From assembly GCF_001625305.1 (NCBI RefSeq), contig NW_017802492.1, positions 395,648 to 459,647 on the forward strand: a stretch of DNA of 64,000 nt, read 5' to 3'. This DNA is from Branchiostoma belcheri (lineage: Eukaryota > Chordata > Leptocardii > Amphioxiformes > Branchiostomatidae). The position numbers and the translations under genes are program-made. The notes under the pieces were generated by a model. It was not told where the DNA came from. It saw only the letters and a list, made by a program, of their open reading frames with translations, and did no database searches. Position 1 is the stretch's first letter. Each line of letters opens with the position of its first letter. Shown here in pieces: positions 22,509 to 34,500 of the stretch.

Positions 22509-25500
22509 TTACAGATTAGCCAGTTTCTTGGCAATATCCTCCTGTTTTTGTTTGTTTCCTGTCTCCTTTGCGATGGTCATTGCTGATTGAAAGTGAGATC
22601 TTGCCAGGTCCAGCTTACCCAGTGTCTTGTAGGTAACAGCTATATTTTGATGTACTGTTATCTGTACAGTCTTGTCTCCACTTTCTTGGCTCATCTTCAG
22701 GTCTTTCTGAAACCACTCCAGAGCAAGCTCATAATCCTGCATGTCATCAGATGCCAGTCCTAGTCTGTTGTAAGCTAGCCTCTCTCCATTCTTCCTCCCC
22801 AAGTCCCTGGCTAGTGCCAACATCTCTGTGTAGTACTTGTGTGATTCCTGTGGTTCATGTAGCTGTTCCCTGTGTAAATCACCCAGCTTCAAGTTAATGT
22901 CCATCTGTCTAGTCTTGTTTCCCATCTCCATGGTGATGGTCATTGCTGATTGATAGTGAGATCTGGCCAGGTCCAGTTTACCCAGTGCTCTGTAGGAATC
23001 AGCTATGTTTTGATGTGCTGTCATCTTTCCAGTCTTGTCTGCAATTTCTTGGCTCATCTTCAGGTCCTTCTGGGACCACTCCAGAGCAGCCTCATAATCC
23101 TGCATGTCCCAACAAGCTGCTCCTACTCTTTTGTAAGCTTGTCTCTCGTCTTCCTTCCTGCCCAAGTCCCTGGCTAGTGCCAACATCTCTGTGTAGTACT
23201 TGTGTGATTCCTGTGGTTCATGTAGCTGTTCCCTGTGTAAATCACCCAGCTCCAAGTAAATGTCCATCTGTTCAGTCTTGTTTCCTGTCTCCATGGCGAT
23301 GGTCATTGCTGATTGATAATGAGAGTTGGCCAGGTCCAGTTTACCCAGTGCTCTGTAGAAACCAGCTATATTTTGATGTACTGTTATCTGCCCAGTCTTG
23401 TCTCCACATTCTTGGCTCATCTTCAGGTTCTTTTGATGCCACTCCAAAGCTGCCTCATAATCCTGCATGTCCCCACAAGCCAGTCCCAGTCTGTTGTAAG
23501 CTTGTCTCTCCTTTCCCTTCCTCCCCAAGTCCCTGGCTATTGCCAACATCTCTGTGTAGTACTTGTGTGATTCCTGTGGTTCATGTAGCTGTTCCCTGTG
23601 TAAATCACCCAGCTGACAGTAAATGTCCATCTGTTCAGTCTTGTTTCCTGTCTCCATGGCGATGGTCATTGCTGATTGATAGTGAGATCTGACCAGGTCC
23701 AGTTTACCCAGTGCCTTGTAGGAAACAGCTATGTTTTTATGTGCTGATATCTGTACAGTCTTGTCTCCACTTTCATTGCACATCTTTAAGAAATTCTTGT
23801 CCCACTCCAAAGCTGCCTCATAATCTTGCATGTCCCTACAAGCCAGTCCCAGTCTGTTGTAAGCTAACCTCTCCTTGTCCTTCCTCCCCAAGTCCCTGGC
23901 TAGTGCCAACATCTCTGTGTAGTACTTGTGTGATTCCTGTGGTTCATGTAGCTGTTCCCTGTGTAAATCACCCAGCTCCAAGTGTATGTCCATCTGTCTA
24001 GTCTTGTTTCCGGTCTCCATGGCGATGGTCATTGCTGATTGATAGTGAGATCTGGCCAGCTCCAGTTTACCCAGTGCCTTGTAGGAACCAGCTATGTTGT
24101 TATTTGCTGTCATCTGTTCAGTCTTGTCTCCACTTTCATTGCTCATCTTCAGGGTCTTCTTGTTCCACTCCAAAGCTGCAACATAACCCTGCATGTCCCT
24201 ACAAGCCACTCCCAGTCTGTTGTAAGCTAGCCTCTCGTTGTCCTTCCTCCCCAAGTCCCTGGCTAGTGCCAACATCTCTGTGTAGTACTTGTGTGATTCC
24301 TGTGGTTCGTGTAGCTGTTCTCTGTGTAAATCACCCAGCTCCAAGTAAATGTCCATCTGTCTAGTCTTGTTTCCTGTCTCCATGGCGATGGTCATTGCTG
24401 ATTGATAGTGTGATCTGGCCAGGTCCAGTTTACCCAGTGCCTTGTAGGAAGCACCTAACTTTGTTTTTGCTGTCATCTGTTCAGTCTTATCTCCACTTTC
24501 TTGGCTCATCGTCAGGTACTTCTTGTCCCACTCCAAAGCTGCCTCATAATCCTGCATGTCCCAACAAGCCAGTCCTAGTCTGTTGTAAGCTTGTCTCTCC
24601 TCTTCCTTCCTCCCCAAGTCCCTGGCTATTGCCAACATCTCTGTGTAGTACTTGTGTGATTCCTGTGGTTCATGTAGCTGTTCCCTGTGTAAATCACCCA
24701 GCTTACAGTAAATGTCCATCTGTTCAGTCTTGTTTCCTGTCTCCATGGCGATGGTCATTGCTGATTGATAGTGAGATCTGGCCAGGTCCAGTTTACCCAG
24801 TGCCTTGTAGGTTTCAGCTATGTTTTGAGGTGCTGTTATCTGTGCAGTCTTGTCTCCACTTTCTTGGCTCATCTTCAGGTACTTCTTGTTCCACTCCAGA
24901 GCTGCCTCATAATCCTGCATGTCCCCACAAGCCACTCCCAGTCTGTTGTAAGCTTGTCTCTCCTTGTCCTTCCTCCCCAAGTCCCTGGCTAGTGCCAACA
25001 TCTCTGTGTAGTACTTGTGTGATTCCTGTGGTTCATGTAGCTGTTCCCTGTGTAAATCACCCAGCTCCAAGTAAATGTCCATCTGTCTAGTCTTGTTTCC
25101 TGTCTCCATGGCGATGGTCATTGCTGATTGATAGTGTGATCTGGCCAGGTCCAGTTTACCCAGTGCCTTGTAGGAAGCACCTAAGTTTGTTTTTGCTGTC
25201 ATCTGTTCAGTCTTATCTCCTCTTTCTTGGCTCATCGTCAGGTACTTCTTGTCCCACTCCAAAGCTGCCTCATAATCCTGCATGTCCTCACAAGCCAGTC
25301 CTAGTCTGTTGTAAGCCAGACTCTCCATGTCCTTCCTCCCCAAGTCCCTGGCTAGTGCCAAGATCTCTGTGTAGTACTTGTGTGATTCCTGTGGTTCATG
25401 TAGCTGTTCCCTGTGTAAATCACCCAGCTTACAGTAAATGTTCATCAGTTCAGTCTTGCATCCTGTCTCCATGGCGATGGTCATTGCTGATTGATAGTGA

Positions 25501-28500
25501 GATCTGGCCAGGTCCAGTTTACCCAGTGTCTTGTAGGTAGCAGCTATGTTTTGATGTGCTGTTTTCTGTCCAGTCTTGTCTCCACTTTCTTGGCTCATCT
25601 TCAGGTACTTCTTGTTCCAGTCCAGAGCGGCCTCATAATCCTGCATGTCCCAACAAGCCAGTCCCAGTCTGTTGTAAGCTTCTCTCTCCTTGTCCTTCCT
25701 CCCCAAGTCCCTGGCTAGTGCCAACATCTCTGTGTAGTACTTGTGTGATTCCTGTGGTTCATGTAGCTGTTCCCTGTGTAAATCACCCAGCTGAAAGTAA
25801 ATGTCCATCTGTTCAGTCTTGTTTCCTGTCTCCATGGCGATGGTCATTGCTGATTGATAGTGAGATCTGGCCAGGTCCAGTTTACCCAGTGCCTTGTAGG
25901 TTTCAGCTATGTTGTGATTTGCTGTTATCTGTGCAGTCTTGTCTCCACTTTCTTGGCTCATCTTCAGGGTCTTCTTGTTCCACTCCAAAGCTGCATCATA
26001 ACCCTGCATGTCCCAACAAGCCACTCCCAGTCTGTTGTAAGCTTCTCTCTCCTTGTCCTTCCTCCCCAAGTCCCTGGCTAGTGCCAACATCTCTGTGTAG
26101 TACTTGTGTGATACCTGTGGTTCATGTAGCTGTTCCCTGTGTAAATCACCCAGCTTCAAGTAAATGGCCATCTGTTCAGTCTTATTGTCTGTCTTCATGG
26201 CAACAGCCATGGCAAATTCATAGTTAGTTTTCACATCTGCCCATTGACCCGACTGTACTAATGATGATGCTAGGTTTTTGTAAGCAATGCAAATGTCCAT
26301 ATCAGTTCCTATCGTAACCCCATGGATACTCAAAGCTCTCTCATGGTTTCTAAAGGCCTCTTCTTGTTTACCTAACATATCATATGTTACACCAAGTCTT
26401 CTGTAGGCTTTGGCTTGTTTTCTTACTTCTAACAGTTCCTGAGAACACTCTAGCATGTTTTGGTAATACTGCAGAGCTGACTGTAAGTTGTGTAGTTTTG
26501 TCCTGTAGAGATCTCCTATCTGACAGTACAGGTCAAACTGTTGTAGCTTGTTTCTCTTTACCGCAGGTGTGTTCAGTTCAGCAAGGAGAAGGTTGACTTG
26601 TGGATCGTCATCATCTGAAAAATATGGATAATCTTCCATAGTATTACATTAAAGTATCTGTGACTCTGTATACATATAGAATACAACACGGGGTATTCCG
26701 TATCGCCCGAGGAATCGGCCCGACCACGGGTGGGCCTGCGGCCGTCGGGCGATCCGACTCGCGGGAGGGCCGGGACCGAGGGCGATGCGGAATACACCGT
26801 GTTGTATTTTATTTATGTCATACCCACCCAAGAACACATGCCTTTCAATGCATGATGAGCCAAAAGTTGGTGCCACTAAACCCTAAAATGCAACAACCTC
26901 AATTCCAATGTCCGGATTCTGTATTCGAATTTTCGAAAGGGGCGCATGCGGGTAGGGCGAAACGCGTTCGAATCATTTTATGGAAGCCATGGAAGCGTTC
27001 GATAACGGGTTCCGGACCCGTTATCGAACGTTATCTGGAACCCGTTATCGAACGTTATCGCGGCCATGGTATGATATAAATATATATATGAGATAATAGC
27101 CTCTATGTTGGACAGAGCAATTACCAACAAAAAGAACATTTGTCAACATAAAACCGGCAAAATACATGTACATGTATCTCTTTTTTTACTGCATTGTCCT
27201 CCCCTCTTGCATCATTAAAGGTCTGTCAATAACTTGATTGAAGTATACTTAAGACAGTAATTATTTATTCAAATAATCTTATATACCACTCTATGCATAA
27301 CACTATAAACAAGTGTTCCTGAGATCTCATACCTCCATGAAATATGGGCTTGCTTTGTCCTCATTAATTATGCAAATAACCTCGACATTGACATAATATA
27401 CATTATATGCATAGCGTATCTTTAAGTAACTTACACATGTTACGAGGNNNNNNNNNNNNNNNNNNNNNNNNNNNNNNNNNNNNNNNNNNNNNNNNNNNNN
27501 NNNNNNNNNNNNNNNNNNNNNNNNNNNNNNNNNNNNNNNNNNNNNNNNNNNNNNNNNNNNNNNNNNNNNNNNNNNNNNNNNNNNNNNNNNNNNNNNNNNN
27601 NNNNNNNNNNNNNNNNNNNNNNNNNNNNNNNNNNNNNNNNNNNNNNNNNNNNNNNNNNNNNNNNNNNNNNNNNNNNNNNNNNNNNNNNNNNNNNNNNNNN
27701 NNNNNNNNNNNNNNNNNNNNNNNNNNNNNNNNNNNNNNNNNNNNNNNNNNNNNNNNNNNNNNNNNNNNNNNNNNNNNNNNNNNNNNNNNNNNNNNNNNNN
27801 NNNNNNNNNNNNNNNNNNNNNNNNNNNNNNNNNNNNNNNNNNNNNNNNNNNNNNNNNNNNNNNNNNNNNNNNNNNNNNNNNNNNNNNNNNNNNNNNNNNN
27901 NNNNNNNNNNNNNNNNNNNNNNNNNNNNNNNNNNNNNNNNNNNNNNNNNNNNNNNNNNNNNNNNNNNNNNNNNNNNNNNNNNNNNNNNNNNNNNNNNNNN
28001 NNNNNNNCGAAAGGGGCGCATGCGGGTAGGGCGAAACGCGTTCGAATCATTTTATGGAAGCCATGGAAGCGTTCGATAACGGGTTCCGGACCCGTTATCG
28101 AACGTTATCTGGAACCCGTTATCGAACGTTATCGCGGCCATGGTATGATATAAATATATATATGAGATAATAGCCTCTATGTTGGACAGAGCAATTACCA
28201 ACAAAAAGAACATTTGTCAACATAAAACCGGCAAAATACATGTACATGTATCTCTTTTTTTACTGCATTGTCCTCCCCTCTTGCATCATTAAAGGTCTGT
28301 CAATAACTTGATTGAAGTATACTTAAGACAGTAATTATTTATTCAAATAATCTTATATACCACTCTATGCATAACACTATAAACAAGTGTTCCTGAGATC
28401 TCATACCTCCATGAAATATGGGCTTGCTTTGTCCTCATTAATTATGCAAATAACCTCGACATTGACATAATATACATTATATGCATAGCGTATCTTTAAG

Positions 28501-31500
28501 TAACTTACACATGTTACGAGGTATAAAATTCCCATCATTCACCAATAAGGATTCACAGAATTTTCACATTGATTATGCAAATTAGGTCATCATTTGCATA
28601 ATTGGTATGTGTTGATGTTCCGCCTGCCACAGAGTAAATAGATTACATGTATAAGGTTCCGGGTCGGAGTTTAATTCTGACCAGAGTCTAAGTAAGTGCG
28701 CAGTAAATCGCCGGAAACGTGACTTTGTATGGTATGTTTTGGCCGCGATATCCCTGAAATCGTAATATCTGTGTACATATCTTTGTATTTTCTGAAAAGC
28801 CTGTTAGTTGTAGCCTTTATAGGTGGCGTAATGTTGGTGGTCCAGCTAAGACTTCCTGGTATTCGTCCGCGCGGATGGTTATGTGGCCTTTTCGCCTGAC
28901 CGCCGGGATGGTACGTTCTATATGCGTTCTGGGTGTGTTCGGGCCATCGAAGATAGCGATAAACTTATCGCATCGATTTTAATTAAATTCAAATTTTGGA
29001 AACATTAGGTTCTGAGCTTCTTCGAGTACTAAGCCGTTGCCCTGGGAAAATTCGTTTTTTCCATGCAGCCATGGTTAAAAATGACGAAAAAAATGACCCC
29101 TTTTTTCAAAATGTACTTTGATGTGCCTCATTTACCCCTAAATAAATTGGGCGCAGAAAATATCAATCAAGTGTATTGATAAGCGGCACGGCACCCCTTT
29201 CCACCAAAAGAGTGAAAAATTCCGACCCGCGTTTAGTACAGAAATGACAGCCTGTCGGGCTGAGGGTGTCAAATTGCTCGAAATACGGAGGGAAACTCCG
29301 GTCCGAGACCTTAACAGAACTATTATATAAAACGCTGTAATTATAGAATTTCCTCCTTAATTATGCAAATTAAGTCATCATTTGCATAATTTGCATTTAA
29401 TTATGTACAACTCTCTCTCAGCTACCTACACACCAAAAATGATGAAAATACGTTGTTCCTATTTGGACTTATTTGCTTTAGAAGATTTCGCCAGAAAGTG
29501 CCCTGCAGTTCCAGAACAAGCTGCTAGGGGGACCAAACCCACACCACTTATTCCTGACAGGAAAAGCTATCTGTCACCAAAAAGTTAAGACCATAGCATG
29601 TTCAGGACAAAAGATACAAAAACCGGAAGTTCTGCTGTAGTACCAAGGTCATCCACCAGGAGGCCCATATTTGACCTTGACCTTTGTCTTCCTAAGACCT
29701 ACCAGCATGCCAAATATCATCACAATCCATAAAGGCGTTATGAAGTTATGCTGACTGCAAATGTGTGGAAACACAAACACACACACAGACACACACACAG
29801 ACAGACACACAGACAGACACGCCAAAAACAATACCTCCATTTTTCATGGAGGTAAAAAGAAAAACAGATCAAATACATGAAACAGTCTTGATTGACTCTC
29901 ATCACCTTCAAGTTGATTCTGTTGTTTCTGAAGACACACTGAATTTTACCTCTAATCTTAAAAGCAGATTTTGAAGACGTCCTGTCATCCTCAGACAAGA
30001 TGCTTGCAGTGGCGTATCCAGTATCAGCTGACTGACTGGTTCTTGTTGAGTGTGTAGTTCTTGTTGATAGGAGGCTTTCTGTTGAACCAATGCTTGCAGT
30101 AGACAACCTGCTTCCTGCTCTTAGTCTCTGTATGTCTTTAGGTCTGACGGAAGTGTGCAAGGCCAGCTCAGATGTCATCTGTTCAGCCTGCACATCTGTG
30201 GATCTATGCTGATCACCTATGACAGGTGATGCAGTGGCACCTGCACAAACATGAAGTACATGTACCTCTAGGAATCTTCACATGACATGGCAAGAGAGAA
30301 AAGTAGTTTTTGCCAAATATCACTAAAGTTATCAGTTAACTACCTTCATTACCTTCGCCAAGAATTATGTTTTCAGTAGCATTCGTGTGTGTGTATGTGT
30401 GTGTGCGTGTGTGTGGTTTAGCAAGATAAGTTGAAATTAGCTGTGGATGGATTGGAATGAAACTTGGTAGGTGGGTAGGTCTTTATGAGACCTAGAAATG
30501 ATTAGATTTTGGGCCCCCTGGCGGCTTTCCTAGGTACTGCAGCAGAACCTCCGGTTTTGATATCTCGACGTGATCTGGACATGCTAGGGTCACAAATTTT
30601 GGATGGCAGATAGCTCTTGGGATAGCAAAAAGTGACATGAGTTTTGGTCCCCTAGCGGCTTGTTCTGGAACTACAGGAGCACATGGGACAGTAGGATATG
30701 GGACAGTGGCATGTAGGACATTAGGATTAGGGACGGTGGCATATAGGACAGTAGGATATGGGACAGTGTCATATTGGACAGTAGGATATGGGACAGTGGC
30801 ATGTGGGACAGTAGGATATGGGACTGTTAGTAGGATGTGGGACAGTATTGGGACAGTAGGATATCATGGGACACTGGCATGTGGAACATTAGGGTATGGG
30901 ATGGTGGCATGTGGGACAGTAGAATGGGACACTGGCGTGTGGGACAGTAGGATATGGGATAATGGCATGTACAAATGTAAGACAGTGACATGTGGGGCAG
31001 TGACATGCGGGACAGTGGCATGTGGTAGAGTTGAATGCGGGAGTAGCATGTATGGTAAAATACTGTATAGAGGCAAGTGGGAGTATCTAATTATGCATAG
31101 TATTACATGTATACAAGAATAGGATATTGACAATGGTATATGCACATGTATGTGCTAAATGTTACTCCTGACAGTACTGTAACAACTGTCTTCTTGTTGA
31201 TAACTGCTCATTTATAAGTTACCTGCTGCTGGCTGATCACCAAGTTTGGTCCCAAGATGATCCTTACTGTCCTCAGTCTGTGCAGTGGATGGGATGTGCA
31301 GCTCCTGTTGTTTCCCTGGAGACCTTGTCAGGCTTGTACCATCCAGATGAAGCACATCCAGCACGCGCCTAGTGGTGTGGGTGTGTGGCTGGTAGAGGGG
31401 GTACTCCAGGGGTAGTCTTGATGTGGGTTTGCCTTAAACATCAAGCAGAGAGGATGATTTTAGCAAATTTTTTGTTCACATTTTATTGAAATTATGATAG

Positions 31501-34500
31501 TGTAGTATAGACTAAGCATTAATGACATTTACAATTGTTATATTGCTTTTTATGTCATCATCATCATAAAAGTCCTTATGAACATTGACTCTTCAGCTGC
31601 CAACATATTCTTTATAATATATAGTATGCAGTTCAAATTTGTCTCAAAATCTTTGGATTGTGTAAATGTATTTAATTTTATGCAAAAGAAAACAATAAGC
31701 CATCTGCATTGTGCAATGTATAGCTGTATATGTATAGCAAAGCAATAAATCAATTAAATACCTGATATGAAAGAGCTTAAAGAAAAATTTAATCTGAAGA
31801 TACATAAATGTACCTTTAGCAGAAGATGTTGTTAGGAGGTACACCAGGGCCTTCCTGAAGTCCTCTATGTTGATGGTTGACTTCACAGAAATGCTCTCAG
31901 CATGGAGTTGTTGTAGAGTTTCCTCACTTACCAAACTACTGTGCAGCAGATTGTCCAGTTCTCCATTTTTGTACATGAACCAGAGATCACCCAACCCAGA
32001 CATGTCTGTACACTGTAGGTAGAAGATCAAGCTGCCTTCCTTCAAAGAGGAAACTTTGATGCCTTTAAATTTCTCTAATTTTTCAATAGCTTTCGTTACT
32101 GTCTTTAGATCAGTGATAGTTTTTATTCTGCCCTTTATCTGTTTTAACAGACTATTAGGAAGTGTCTCATCAGATTCTCCATTTCCTGTCACAGTAGAAA
32201 GAGTTTCTAATGCAGATGCAAAATCCAGCATGTCTTCTGGGGTCTCAACACTTGGTAGCACTTGTGGAATGATCTCCACCACAACAGGAAGCAGAGGGGG
32301 TCCACCTGGAAGTGGAAACAGGAAGTCAGCTACATGTAACTCAATACTGATTTTAGTAAAAGATTTTTTGACATTCTGATGTTCAAAGCAATGGTGCATG
32401 TAAAGTACTGTATTTTACATAATATTCAATTTTACAGGACACAGTTTTCTTTGTACTTGGAATTATTTCATATATACATGTACATGTATAACTGATACTA
32501 AGTAATTCAACTTTTTTTTTTACAATGTATTCAGGAATTTTCTCTAACTCCAACTTGCTTGTTGTCTGGTAATGTTTAAATTTTTTTTTAGAAATTATAA
32601 TGATCATGATGTTATCAAAACCTTATAAACATACCAACAAGGTGAGGTATAGCTGCTTGATACAAAATTGAAGGTCCTTGGGCAGGTGCTTCTGTCGTTT
32701 CAGTCCAAGACTGGTTGGCCCTTTCAGTCATTGTGTCCTTATTATCTGAAGAACGTCCTGTCTCTCTGGATGACCCACCTGGTTAAAATAGTGTATGGTA
32801 ACAGTACATATCTCAAAATGATTGACTACTAGACTAAGTCTATTTTCAAGTTGACTGCTGGTAGATTACATTGTACAATATGTGTGGTCAGTTTTAAACA
32901 TTTAACACAGTTAAAAAATGGTAACAACAGAGTACATATATTAAATAACTTTTTGAATTATTCTAGCAAAATGATTCAATAGATAAGTTTTTTTTGCCAA
33001 CTTGCACTGACCTACAGTAACTCTGATTCCATAATATAATACTGTACACTGTATTGTATACTGTGTCATACTTTTGGCCTTCCATACTATCTGAAAGAAA
33101 TTGCTTCAAAATTATCTTACCTGCCTGCAATGGTTTCCTGCTATCGATTGATGACACGGGGGGTACACTTCCTATCTGGACCTCAGATATTGATGATTGT
33201 TGTGTACTGTCATCTGATGGATAGAAATATATTATATTCAATGAGCTTGACCAGAAAATAAGATCATACATTTTACATGTTTTATATCATTTAGCAGCAC
33301 AAGGCACTTGCCAACACACATTTTTGAACCACTTATTTTTGCTTGGGACAGAAAACCAATCCGTCAACTTGTCAATCTTAACAGACAAAATGGTATCAAA
33401 ACATTGAAAGGAACACTGATTATCCTTCTGAACTGTGGGCAATTGTGAATTTTGAAGGCTTGATTTTCACACAGTCAGACAGCATGCGCCTAAACCCCCT
33501 ACTAGCTACCTTTCCTAAATTTTGAGGGCCTTTGCCACTTGCGTTGCACCTACTAGTACATGTACAGCATACCCCCCCCACACACACACAGACACGACAG
33601 ATGTACACATCCTATCATGAACCTGTGCTAACGGAAAAAAACATCTGAGCTGGCTAGAGCTGATCAAGCATATATCTGTGACTCACCAGTCTGTATACAG
33701 CTGCAGATGAGCTGCTGATGAGACTCTTCCCAGTACTTTGCAGACAGGAGCTTGTCCCTGCATCTTGCTGCTCTTTCAAACTCTGTCTCACAGTTACTCA
33801 GTGACTGTTCAATACGCTTGGCCCATTGCTTTACTTTGTCCTCCTCATTTCCCTCAATGTTGACAACAGAATAACAGAACTCTGGTGATATCTTGGTCAC
33901 GAAGTCTGCAAGTCCTGATTTGTCAGAAACAAGGACAGGAATTCCTGCAGCAATGGCATCCAGACCTGCAAGTTCAAGTGGTTCTTCTTCGGAAGGTATC
34001 AACACAAGGTGGGCCTTCAACATGTCATTGTGAAGGTCTGTCAGTGTTCCATAGGGAAGAACGGTTGGCTTTAAATGTGTTGTCTTGAAATGTGTCTTAA
34101 GAATGTCCTTATCACTTGCTTGGAAGTCTTCTTCATTGATGCCTCTGATATGACACTCCATATTCCGTTTTCCGGCCGCAATGCCCAAGGCTTTAGCTAC
34201 AAGGTCATGTCCCTTTAGATTGTCAACACTATTCACTCTACCAATGGACAGAATCGTCATTGTCTTTGCATCTTTGTAGCTTGCTTTTGTGTGCTCAAAC
34301 TTCTTGGATGGTCTTGGTAGAAACTCAAAATGCTCAGGCTGCTTGTCAGTAGCTCTGAACTGGTTCTCAAAGTGATCAAATACCTTGTTTCCAACAGAGA
34401 AGACCACATCAGCATCTTGTGCGTTTTGGAGGGCAGAGTTATTTACAGTAGCAACCTTCTCATTCCCCTGAGTATCTTTTGATGTGTCATTATAAATAAG

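Noticed and set aside
22512-26135. Regular direct repeats considered as a CRISPR-like or satellite array
   Set aside because: The repeat period is 360 bases and is fully coding for TPRs on the minus strand. There is no short repeat/spacer layout.
22943-26227. Several plus-strand open frames of 75-249 codons with repeated CPSSPSPWLVPTSLCSTCVI
   Set aside because: They are the antisense shadow of the ten TPR units. The 360-base period of the true gene keeps the opposite frames open.
27403-28153. Open frames across the N run
   Set aside because: They consist of unknown residues over the assembly gap.
30637-31145. Open frames of 93-161 codons on both strands
   Set aside because: They are created by the 15-base minisatellite period. 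The location is an intron of the large gene and there is no protein-like composition.
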